A stretch of DNA of 10,263 nt, taken from assembly GCA_035695045.1 (NCBI GenBank), contig DASSEX010000025.1, positions 1 through 10,263 of the forward strand, given 5' to 3'. The notes under the pieces were generated by a model. That model was not told the origin of the DNA. It ran no database searches and saw only the letters and a program-made list of their open reading frames with translations. The number at the start of each line of letters is the position of its first letter. Position 1 is the first letter of the stretch. The position numbers and the translations under genes are program-made. Of the stretch, positions 1 through 6,785 are shown piece by piece. The DNA comes from DASSKP01 sp035695045 (GTDB taxonomy: Bacteria; Actinomycetota; Actinomycetes; JAFAQI01).

Positions 1-2422
1 GACCCGGCTCGAGGTCGAGACCCGCAGCCCGCGCGTGCAGAGCAACCGCAAGTTCGTGCCGGCGGCGGACTTCCTCACCGGCTTCTCCGTGCATCCGGAC
101 GGTCGTTCGCTCGTCGTCGAGACCAGAGGGCAGCTGTTCGACCTGCCGCTCTGGGAGCACGCCGCCCGGCCGCTCGGTCCAGGAAGCGGCGTGCGGGAAC
201 GACTAGCGGTCTGGTTGACCGACAGCCACACCGTCGTGGCCGTCAGCGACGAGGGCGGCGACGAGCATCTGGTCATTCATGCCGAGGACGGCACTCGCAC
301 CCTCGACGTCAAAGGCGACATCGGCGACGTGCACGAGCTCGTTGCCGCACCAGCAGGCGACGACCGCATCGCTGTCGTCAACCAGCGGCACGAGCTGTGG
401 GTCGTCGATGTTGCAACAGGCGGCGCGCGGCGGCTCGACGCGAGCACCGCCGGCGAGCTGTCGGGTGCCGCGTGGTCACCGGACGGTGCGTGGCTCGCCT
501 ACAGCTGCGCCGAGACCGCGACCACGCGCACGCTGAAGATTGCGGACGCCGCAGGCGGTGCGGTGCATCGGGTGACCCGGCCGGAGTTCCGCGACTTCGC
601 TCCGGCATGGGATCCATCCGGCCGGTTCCTCTACTTCCTGTCGGCGCGAGTGTTCGACCCGGTGCCGGACGAGCACTACTTCGACCTCGGGTTCCCCAAG
701 ACCGTCAAGCCGTTCGTGGTCCCGCTTCGGGCCGCCGACGGGTCGCCCTTCCGGCCGTCGCCCCGACCGATGAAGCCCGCCAACGGCAGCAGCGACGCAG
801 CGCCGCCGACCGTCGTCGTCGACGCTGACGGCATCGACCGCCGTGCAACCGAGTTGCCCGTCGCGGTCGGCCGCTATCTGCAGATTGCGGCGCTGAAGGA
901 CGCGTTGCTGCTGCTCTCGGCGCCGATCGAAGGGCTCCTTGGCCGTGACTGGACCGCCGAAGCTCCACCGACGTTCGCGATCGAGAAGGTCGAGATCCCG
1001 AGCGGTCGCATGTCGACGGTCGTCCCGGGAGTCAACGGTTTCGCCGTCTCCCGGGACCTGAGCACTCTCGTGCTCCGCAGCGGCAACCGCATGCGCGTGA
1101 TCGCGGCGGGGGAGAAGCCGCCGGAGGGCGAGGGCGTCGACGACCGCCCGGGTCGACACAGCGGCTGGCTCGACCTCGACCGCATCCGCGTCAACATCGA
1201 ACCGGCGGCGGAGTGGCGGCAGATGTACCGCGAAGCCTGGCGGTTGCAGCGCGACTACTTCTGGGACGCCGACATGACCGGTGTCGAGTGGCAGCTCGTG
1301 CACGATCGCTACCTGCCGCTGCTCGAACGTGTCTCGGCTCGGGCCGAGTTCGCCGACCTCATGTGGGACATGCAGGGCGAGCTCGGCACGTCGCACGCAT
1401 ATGAGCAGGGCGGCGACTACCGGCGCGCGCCGTCGTACGGCCTGGGTTTCCTCGGCGCCGACCTGACGCTGGACCGTTCCGGCCGTTGGGTGATCGCACG
1501 GATCGTGCGCGCCGATCAGTGGGACCCCGAGCAGGGGTCGCCGCTGGAGGCGCCGGGGCTGGCGATCCGTGAAGGCGAGACGATCCTCGCCGTCAACGGA
1601 CGACCGGTCGGTCGAGGTCGTCCGCCGGCAGCCGAGCTCGTGCACCAAGCCGGGCTCGACGTCGAGCTGACCATCGGCGATGCACGTGGCCGCCGCCCCC
1701 GCCGGGTGGTCGTGCGCACTGCGCGCAGCGAGATGCCGATGCGTTACCGGGAATGGGTGGTCGGCCGCCGCCGATACGTCCACGACGCCACCGACGGCCG
1801 AGTCGGCTACCTGCACATCCCGAACATGATCGCGCAGGGTTATGCGGAGTTTCACCGCAGCTATCTCATCGAGTCCGACCGTGAGGCGCTCATCGTCGAT
1901 GTGCGTGACAACGGCGGCGGGTCGGTGTCGCAGATCCTTCTGGAGAAGCTGGCGCGCAAGCGGGTCGGCTACGACCTGCTGCGTTACGGGCCGCCGGAGC
2001 CCTACCCGTCGCATTCACCAGCAGGCCCGATGGTCTGCGTCACGAACCAGAACGCCGGCTCCGACGGTGACATCTTCAGCCACTGCTTCAAGATGTTCGG
2101 CCTCGGTCAGCTGATCGGCACTCGCACCTGGGGTGGTGTCATCGGCATCAACGTCGTCCGCCGGCTCGTGGACGGCGGGTTGACGACGCAGCCGCAGGCG
2201 TCGTTCTGGTTCACCGATGTCGGTTACGGCGTCGAAAACTATGGAACCGATCCGGACATCGTCGTCGACGTCACGCCGCAGGAGTGGGTGGCCGACAAGG
2301 ACCCGCAGCTCGACCGAGCGATCGCCCACATCACGCGCGAGCTGCGCAAACACAAGCCGGCCGATCCCACGAAGACAAAGCGACCGAACCTCGCGCTACC
2401 GAAGAAACTGCCGCCGCGCTAA
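1..2422 (+). CDS. tri: Tricorn-type S41 peptidase, 5'-truncated by window edge
   Basis: The reading frame is open from base 2, and tricorn-like sequence (ETRSPRVQSNRKFVPAADF) runs across a GTG at 35, so the true start lies upstream. About 806 residues are visible of a family usually near 1,050-1,100. Numbering from the GTG at 35: beta-propeller strands with PD40-like motifs (WSPDGAWLAYS, WDPSGRFLYFLS) come first, then the C1 helical domain (about 390-460), a PDZ domain (about 468-570) and the C2 catalytic domain. The catalytic tetrad known from Thermoplasma tricorn appears intact: Ser453-His454 in GTSHAYE, nucleophile Ser676 in NAGSDGD with the specificity Asp677 beside it, and Glu734 in GVENYGTDPD. 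DVRDNGGGS supplies the probable oxyanion glycine. The family is a large cytoplasmic oligomer that cleaves oligopeptides released by the proteasome or other ATP-dependent proteases. It ends in TAA, overlapping the valS stop on the other strand by 4 bp. Its promoter and N-terminal propeller are not visible. Confidence 0.93.
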   Translation, partial: TRLEVETRSPRVQSNRKFVPAADFLTGFSVHPDGRSLVVETRGQLFDLPLWEHAARPLGPGSGVRERLAVWLTDSHTVVAVSDEGGDEHLVIHAEDGTRTLDVKGDIGDVHELVAAPAGDDRIAVVNQRHELWVVDVATGGARRLDASTAGELSGAAWSPDGAWLAYSCAETATTRTLKIADAAGGAVHRVTRPEFRDFAPAWDPSGRFLYFLSARVFDPVPDEHYFDLGFPKTVKPFVVPLRAADGSPFRPSPRPMKPANGSSDAAPPTVVVDADGIDRRATELPVAVGRYLQIAALKDALLLLSAPIEGLLGRDWTAEAPPTFAIEKVEIPSGRMSTVVPGVNGFAVSRDLSTLVLRSGNRMRVIAAGEKPPEGEGVDDRPGRHSGWLDLDRIRVNIEPAAEWRQMYREAWRLQRDYFWDADMTGVEWQLVHDRYLPLLERVSARAEFADLMWDMQGELGTSHAYEQGGDYRRAPSYGLGFLGADLTLDRSGRWVIARIVRADQWDPEQGSPLEAPGLAIREGETILAVNGRPVGRGRPPAAELVHQAGLDVELTIGDARGRRPRRVVVRTARSEMPMRYREWVVGRRRYVHDATDGRVGYLHIPNMIAQGYAEFHRSYLIESDREALIVDVRDNGGGSVSQILLEKLARKRVGYDLLRYGPPEPYPSHSPAGPMVCVTNQNAGSDGDIFSHCFKMFGLGQLIGTRTWGGVIGINVVRRLVDGGLTTQPQASFWFTDVGYGVENYGTDPDIVVDVTPQEWVADKDPQLDRAIAHITRELRKHKPADPTKTKRPNLALPKKLPPR

Positions 2423-4962
2423 AGACTGACCTCGACGGTGAGAGCGGCACTGTCGCTGTCACCGTCGAAGGTCAGTTGAGCGATGCGGCCGGCGCTCGCG
2501 AGGTCATCCTGCGCGAGTGAGAGCACCTCGATCTGGTCGCCCGGGCCCCGAACAGCGGCGCTGGCGACGTCGGCGCGCATCGAGACCTGCGCCTCCGACT
2601 TCGCCTTGCGCACCTGTGACAAGGCCTCTCCGACCAACGTCAGCAGCCGCGCCTCGCCCTCGTCGACAGCGACCTCGGTGAGTGTTGGCCATGGTTGGCG
2701 ATGCACCGAACCGTCCCGCCACCACGACCACACTTCCTCGGTGACGAAGGGAAGGATCGGGGCGAACAGCCGCAGCACGATGTCGAGCGCGATCGCGAGC
2801 GTCGCCTTGGCCGACGCCTGCCCTGCGCCGCCGCGCTCGCCGTAGGCCCGCTCCTTGATCAGCTCGATGTAGTCGTCGCAGAACGTCCAGAAGAACGTCT
2901 CGGTGACCTCGAGTGCGCGTGCGTGGTCGTAGCGCTCGAACGCGGTCGTCGCCGTCTCGACGACATCGGCGAGGTTGACGAGCAGGGACCGGTCGAGCGG
3001 GTGTGTCACCGCGGTGAGATCGGGCTCGGCTGCCCCGAAACCGAGGGCGAACTTCGACGCGTTCAGCAGCTTGATTGCCAGGCGCCGGCCGATCTTCAGC
3101 TGCCCGATGTCGAAGGCAGCGTCGCTACCGAGGCGCTGCGACCCGGACCAGTAGCGAACACCGTCGCTGCCGAACTCCTCGAACAGCGCCATCGGTGTGA
3201 CGACGTTGCCTTTCGACTTCGACATCTTCTTGCGGTCCGGATCGAGGATGAAGCCGGAGATCGCGGCATTGCGCCACGGCAGCGAGTCGTGCTCGAAGTG
3301 ACTGCGCACGACCGTCGAGAACAGCCACGTGCGGATGATGTCGTGCGCTTGTGGCCGAACATCGTACGGATAGACGCGCGCGAACAGGTCGTCGTCGTGC
3401 TCCCACCCGCCGGCGATCTGCGGCGTCAGCGACGACGTTGCCCAGGTGTCCATCACGTCGGGGTCGCCGATGAAGCCACCCGGCACGCCTCGTTGAGACG
3501 GGTCGTATCCGGCCGGGCAGTCGGTCGATGGATCGACCGGCAGCGACGCCTCGTCCGGCAGCAGCCGTTCGTCGTACAACGTGTTGCCGGCGTCGTCGAG
3601 GCGATACCAGATCGGGAACGGCACACCGAAGAAGCGCTGACGGCTGATCAGCCAGTCGCCGGTCAGGCCCTGCACCCAATGCTCGTAACGGACGCGCATG
3701 TGCGAGGGATGCCAGTCGAGCTGCTCGCCACGCGCCATGAACGCCTTGCGCAGCGCCTGGTCGCGGCCGCCGTTGCGGAAATACCACTGCCGCGTCGTCA
3801 CGATCTCGAGCGGTCGATCGCCGTTCTCGTAGAACTTGACCGGGTGCGTGATCGGCTTGGGGTCGCCCTGCAGATCGGCTGACTCGCGGAGCATCGCCAC
3901 GACTTCTTCGCGCGCGCTGTGCACGGTCTTGCCGGCGAGCCGCGCGTAGGCGCCCGTGTCGACGCCGTCGGGAGCTTCGGCGATCAGCCGGCCATCCACG
4001 CCGACGATGGCGCGAGTCGGCAGTTGCAGCTCACGCCACCAGGTCACATCGGTGAGGTCACCGAACGTGCAGATCATCGCGATGCCCGACCCCTTTTCCG
4101 GATCGGCGAGCTCGTGCGCCTTGACCTCGACCTCGGCGTCGAAGAGCGGTGTGCGCACCGAGGTGCCGAACAACGGCTGGTAGCGCTTGTCGTCCGGATG
4201 AGCGACGAGCGCAACGCACGCCGGCAGCAGCTCGGGTCTCGTCGTCTCGATGAACACCGGTTCGCCGTCGGGGCGATGGAAGGAGATGCGGTGGTAGGCG
4301 CCGGGCCGGTCACGGTCCTCGAGCTCTGCTTGCGCGACCGCCGTCCGGAACGACGTGTCCCACAACGTCGGCGCCAGCGCCTGGTAGGCCTCACCGCGAG
4401 CGAGGTTGCGCAGGAACGCGCGTTGCGACACGGCGCGGCAGTGCGCGTCAACGGTCTGGTAGGTGTGCCGCCAGTCGACCGAGAGCCCGAGGCGGCGCCA
4501 GAGCTGTTCGAAGGCGGACTCGTCCTGCGCTGTCAACCGCTGGCAGAGCTCGACGAAGTTGGGACGCGAGATCGCGACCTGCTCCTTGCTCTTGCCGCCC
4601 TCGTTTGGTGGGGTGAAGTCCGGGTCGTAGGGCAGCGACGGATCGCATCGCACCCCGAAGAAGTTCTGCACCCGGCGTTCGGTCGGCAGGCCGTTGTCGT
4701 CCCAGCCCATCGGATAGAAAACCTCGCGTCCGCGCATGCGCTGAAAGCGCGCCACGAGATCCGTATGCGTGTAGGAGAAGACGCTGCCCACGTGCAAGGT
4801 GCCGCTTGCGGTCGGTGGCGGGGTGTCGATCGAGTAGATCTCGTCCCGGGTCTTCGTCCGGTCGAAGCGGAAGGTGCCCTGCTCCTCCCATACCGACGTC
4901 CACTTGTCCTCGAGGCCGTCGAGCGACGGTTTCTCGGGCACACGTGGCGCGTCAGAGTTCAT
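2419..4962 (-). CDS. valS: Valyl-tRNA synthetase, short type-2 form
   Basis: This class I aminoacyl-tRNA synthetase charges tRNA-Val in the cytoplasm. The protein is 847 residues. The HIGH-type signature is HVGS (57-60) inside PPPTASGTLHVGS, followed by GWDDNGLPTERRV (86-98). The CP1 editing domain carries TTRPE (240-244) and an ICTFGDLTD motif, and KKMSKSKGN places KMSKS at 579-583. An anticodon-binding helical domain follows, and the protein ends in TVEVSL without the C-terminal coiled-coil arm of the long bacterial ValS. The HVGS context, the DDNG motif, the ICTFGD editing motif and the missing arm fit the type-2 (archaeal/rickettsial-like) subfamily. I chose the ATG at 4962 because the protein is homologous from there on and a -10 hexamer sits 7 nt before it. 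The frame stays open to 5310, but that stretch is antisense to folC and not ValS-like. It is divergent from folC and convergent with the tricorn gene. It could be confused with IleS or LeuS, but the motif set fits ValS. Confidence 0.95.
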   Translation of the reverse strand: MNSDAPRVPEKPSLDGLEDKWTSVWEEQGTFRFDRTKTRDEIYSIDTPPPTASGTLHVGSVFSYTHTDLVARFQRMRGREVFYPMGWDDNGLPTERRVQNFFGVRCDPSLPYDPDFTPPNEGGKSKEQVAISRPNFVELCQRLTAQDESAFEQLWRRLGLSVDWRHTYQTVDAHCRAVSQRAFLRNLARGEAYQALAPTLWDTSFRTAVAQAELEDRDRPGAYHRISFHRPDGEPVFIETTRPELLPACVALVAHPDDKRYQPLFGTSVRTPLFDAEVEVKAHELADPEKGSGIAMICTFGDLTDVTWWRELQLPTRAIVGVDGRLIAEAPDGVDTGAYARLAGKTVHSAREEVVAMLRESADLQGDPKPITHPVKFYENGDRPLEIVTTRQWYFRNGGRDQALRKAFMARGEQLDWHPSHMRVRYEHWVQGLTGDWLISRQRFFGVPFPIWYRLDDAGNTLYDERLLPDEASLPVDPSTDCPAGYDPSQRGVPGGFIGDPDVMDTWATSSLTPQIAGGWEHDDDLFARVYPYDVRPQAHDIIRTWLFSTVVRSHFEHDSLPWRNAAISGFILDPDRKKMSKSKGNVVTPMALFEEFGSDGVRYWSGSQRLGSDAAFDIGQLKIGRRLAIKLLNASKFALGFGAAEPDLTAVTHPLDRSLLVNLADVVETATTAFERYDHARALEVTETFFWTFCDDYIELIKERAYGERGGAGQASAKATLAIALDIVLRLFAPILPFVTEEVWSWWRDGSVHRQPWPTLTEVAVDEGEARLLTLVGEALSQVRKAKSEAQVSMRADVASAAVRGPGDQIEVLSLAQDDLASAGRIAQLTFDGDSDSAALTVEVSL

Positions 4963-4975
4963 GGCCCCGAGTTTA
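4963..4975 (-). promoter_or_regulatory. Leaderless promoter -10 element of valS
   Basis: Read on the minus strand, TAAACT (4975-4970) matches the actinobacterial -10 consensus TANNNT and is followed by 7 nt (CGGGGCC) and then the ATG. That spacing puts the transcription start on or next to the A of ATG. No usable Shine-Dalgarno sequence is present: the only purine run, GGGG, is too close to the start. The -35 slot (4998-4993, GAAAAG) does not resemble TTGACA. With 37 bp to folC there is no room for a T-box leader unless transcription starts inside folC. Inferred from sequence only. Confidence 0.6.
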
Positions 4976-4986
4976 TGGGGGACCTC

Positions 4987-4999
4987 TAACCTCTTTTCC
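4987..4999 (+). promoter_or_regulatory. Leaderless promoter -10 element of folC
   Basis: TAACCT at 4987-4992 fits TANNNT and lies exactly 7 nt (CTTTTCC) before the GTG at 5000, so the mRNA probably begins at the start codon. The interval before the GTG is pyrimidine-rich and carries no Shine-Dalgarno sequence. The -35 slot at 4964-4969 (GCCCCG) shows no consensus and falls inside the valS start region, so this promoter and the valS promoter occupy the same DNA. It also supports the choice of GTG 5000 as the start. Inferred from sequence only. Confidence 0.6.
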
Positions 5000-6334
5000 G
5001 TGCAGAACGACGCGCCCGAGCTCGCCCGGATCGAGAAGGCGCTCGCGACCCGGTACCCGTACGAGAACAAGATGGTGCCGGACATCGAGCGGATCGCCGA
5101 CCTCCTCGACCTCATGGGCTCGCCGCACCGCGCGTACCCGTCGATCCACCTGACCGGCACCAACGGCAAGACCTCGACGGCCCGGATGATCGATGCCCTG
5201 CTTCGCGAGTTCGGTGTGCGGACCGGGCGCTTCACCAGCCCGCACCTGCAGTCGATGACAGAACGGATCGCGCTCGACGGCGAGCCGGTCGATGTCGAGC
5301 GGTTCGCCAACGCGTTTGACGAGGTCGCGCCCTACGTCGAGATCGTGGACTCCCGCCATTCGCAGCGGATGAGCTTCTTCGAGGTGCTGACCGGCATGGC
5401 GTTCGCGCTCTTCGCCGACGCACCGATCGACGTCGGCGTCATCGAGGTCGGGCTCGGTGGGCGCTGGGACGCCACCAACGTCGTGCATGCGCCGGTCGTC
5501 GTGGTCACGTCGATCGGCCTCGACCACGTCGGGATCCTTGGCGACACGGTGGAGGCGATCGCCGGCGAGAAGGCCGGGATCATCCATCCGGGCGCCACGG
5601 TCGTGTGCGCCGCCCAGCCCGAGGGCGCCGCCCGCGTGCTCGTCGAGCGAGCGGCGACGGTCGGCGCTCAGATCGCGCGCGAGGGTCTCGAGTTCGGGGT
5701 GAGGTCGCGCACGGTCGCCCTCGGTGGACAGTCGCTCGACTTCGCCGGGCTCGGCGGCGACTACCCGGAGATCTTCCTGCCGTTGTACGGCGCGCACCAG
5801 GCCGACAACGCCGCGTGTGCGCTCGCGGCCGTCGAGGCGTTCTTCGCGGCTGAGGACCGCGGGCCGCTCGACGTCGAGGTGGTGCGCGCCGCCTTCGCCG
5901 GAGTGCGCTCACCCGGGCGGTTGGAGGTCGTACGCCGCTCGCCGACGGTGCTGCTCGACGGCGCGCACAACCCGGCCGGTGCTGCGGCGCTGGCCGCAGC
6001 GGTGGAGGAGTCGTTCTCGTTCGAGCGGCTGGTCGGCGTGCTGGCCGTCCTCGCCGACAAGGACGTCGCCGGAGTGCTGGAAGAGCTGGAGCCGGTGCTG
6101 ACCGAGCTCGTGGTCACGGCCAACTCCTCACCCCGCGGGATGCCGGTCGGCGCGCTCGCAGAGGTCGCCCGCGACGTGCTCGGCGACGCCCGGGTCAGCG
6201 TGGTGCCACGCCTCGACGACGCCATCGAGCAGGCCGTGACCCTGGCCGACGCGAACGGCCCCGGCGGCGGCGTCCTGATCACCGGCTCGATCGTGACCGT
6301 CGGCGAGGCGCGCGCGCTGCTCGGCGCCCAATGA
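5000..6334 (+). CDS. folC: Bifunctional dihydrofolate / folylpolyglutamate synthase
   Basis: This ATP-dependent Mur-ligase-like enzyme joins glutamate to dihydropteroate and then adds further glutamates to folates, keeping them in the cytoplasm. It has 444 residues, a normal length for the family. Visible motifs: P-loop GTNGKTS (53-59), the loop FTSPHLQSMTERI, SFFEVLTGMAF, the IEVGLGGRWDATN motif, the IGLDHVGILG and AGEKAGII blocks of the ATP/Mg site, and DGAHNP (320-325), which opens the C-terminal glutamate-binding domain. I chose GTG 5000 because a -10 hexamer lies 7 nt upstream and the product starts like known FolC proteins (PELARIEKAL). An in-frame ATG at 4874 would run through the valS start and its residues are not FolC-like. 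Both activities are assumed from family membership. It is the first gene of a rightward run with DUF4233 and ndk. Confidence 0.96.
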   Translation: MQNDAPELARIEKALATRYPYENKMVPDIERIADLLDLMGSPHRAYPSIHLTGTNGKTSTARMIDALLREFGVRTGRFTSPHLQSMTERIALDGEPVDVERFANAFDEVAPYVEIVDSRHSQRMSFFEVLTGMAFALFADAPIDVGVIEVGLGGRWDATNVVHAPVVVVTSIGLDHVGILGDTVEAIAGEKAGIIHPGATVVCAAQPEGAARVLVERAATVGAQIAREGLEFGVRSRTVALGGQSLDFAGLGGDYPEIFLPLYGAHQADNAACALAAVEAFFAAEDRGPLDVEVVRAAFAGVRSPGRLEVVRRSPTVLLDGAHNPAGAAALAAAVEESFSFERLVGVLAVLADKDVAGVLEELEPVLTELVVTANSSPRGMPVGALAEVARDVLGDARVSVVPRLDDAIEQAVTLADANGPGGGVLITGSIVTVGEARALLGAQ

Positions 6335-6351
6335 TGGCGGCGCTGTCGTGA
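6331..6351 (+). other. Possible six-codon mini-ORF bridging folC and DUF4233
   Basis: ATG at 6331 overlaps the folC stop as ATGA, encodes MMAALS, and stops at a TGA (6349-6351) that overlaps the candidate GTG start at 6348 as GTGA. The geometry would allow ribosomes ending folC to restart here and then on the next gene. It may equally be chance, since such overlaps are easy to form in this base composition. No Shine-Dalgarno sequence of its own is evident. Confidence 0.25.
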
Positions 6352-6755
6352 CGACTCCAAGATCATCGCCATCGCGGCCGCCTAGAGGAGGGAGCGATGG
6401 CGATGGCCGGCGCGCTGGTCCGGTGGAGGGCCCGCCGGACCCGCCGCGGGGACTGCTCGGCATCGGGGCGGCCGGTCTCGTCTTCGAGGCGATCGTGGTC
6501 TTCCTGGCGGCGGTCGCGATGGCGAGCCCCGGTCACGGCTCGCACGCGGCGGGCATCGGCTACCTGCTGGCGCTCGGCGTGATCTTGATTCTGCTCGGCG
6601 GGCTGCTGCGCCGTCGCGGCGGCGTGGCCGCCGCGACCGTCGTACAGGTCCTCGTCATCGCCGCCGGTGTGGTCACCTGGCCGATGTATGTCGTGGGCGT
6701 GTTCTTCGCTGCGATCTGGGCTTACTGGCTCCGCCTGCGCCGCACGACCACGTGA
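6348..6755 (+). CDS. DUF4233-like small membrane protein; start uncertain
   Basis: It has 135 residues from GTG 6348. The body is hydrophobic, with about four membrane segments (roughly 36-59, 67-84, 91-109 and 113-127) and short basic loops such as LRRRGG, ending in WLRLRRTTT. Position between folC and ndk and the FEAIVVFLA first helix match the DUF4233 family, which occupies the same slot in Streptomyces and Mycobacterium as I recall; its function is unknown. The start is doubtful. The first 25 codons have roughly half G or C at third positions, against about 90 percent from codon 26 onward, and encode a Ser/Arg/Gly/Pro-rich stretch unlike the family. GTG 6423 (residue 26) is an alternative start. 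A perfect AGGAGG with ATG 6397 sits just inside, but in the next frame; see the findings. The folC stop is 13 bp upstream. Confidence 0.8.
   Translation: MTTPRSSPSRPPRGGSDGDGRRAGPVEGPPDPPRGLLGIGAAGLVFEAIVVFLAAVAMASPGHGSHAAGIGYLLALGVILILLGGLLRRRGGVAAATVVQVLVIAAGVVTWPMYVVGVFFAAIWAYWLRLRRTTT
6386..6399 (+). promoter_or_regulatory. Perfect Shine-Dalgarno plus ATG, out of frame with DUF4233
   Basis: AGGAGG at 6386-6391 is followed after 5 nt by ATG 6397, with a second in-frame ATG at 6403. This is the best ribosome binding site in the window, yet the frame it opens is shifted by one relative to the DUF4233 protein and stops at 6582. It is either chance (this DNA reads RGGSDGDG in the DUF4233 frame), a real start disconnected by a sequence error or frameshift, or a small leader ORF. 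Confidence 0.45.
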
Positions 6756-6771
6756 GCGGCCGCGGCTTCGC

Positions 6772-6785
6772 TAGGCTCGCTCCCC
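6772..6785 (+). promoter_or_regulatory. Leaderless promoter -10 element of ndk
   Basis: TAGGCT at 6772-6777 fits TANNNT and ends 8 nt before the GTG at 6786. The 30 bp between the DUF4233 stop and the GTG have no purine-rich Shine-Dalgarno sequence. The element would let ndk be transcribed apart from folC and DUF4233 as a leaderless mRNA. The -35 region overlaps the end of DUF4233 and shows no consensus. Inferred from sequence. Confidence 0.55.

Noticed and set aside
2695..3882. 395-codon plus-strand frame across valS
   Set aside because: It is an antisense shadow of a clear ValS; the product has no recognisable domain and is rich in Arg, Val and Glu.
4874..4999. In-frame ATG upstream of folC that would add 42 residues
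   Set aside because: It lies inside the antiparallel valS coding region, the added residues are not FolC-like, and GTG 5000 has a well-spaced -10 hexamer.
4963..4999. T-box riboswitch before valS
   Set aside because: Only 37 bp separate valS and folC and the transcript appears to start at the ATG, leaving no room for stem I or the antiterminator.
4963..5310. Upstream extension of the valS frame by about 116 codons on the minus strand
   Set aside because: It is antisense to folC, its residues do not resemble any ValS N-terminus, and the ATG at 4962 begins the homologous part with a -10 element in place.
6374..6396. GCGGCCGC followed by CTAGAGGAGG resembles a cloning scar
   Set aside because: GCGGCCGC is common at this GC content (another lies near 6756), flanking sequence is ordinary chromosome, and nothing else looks like vector.
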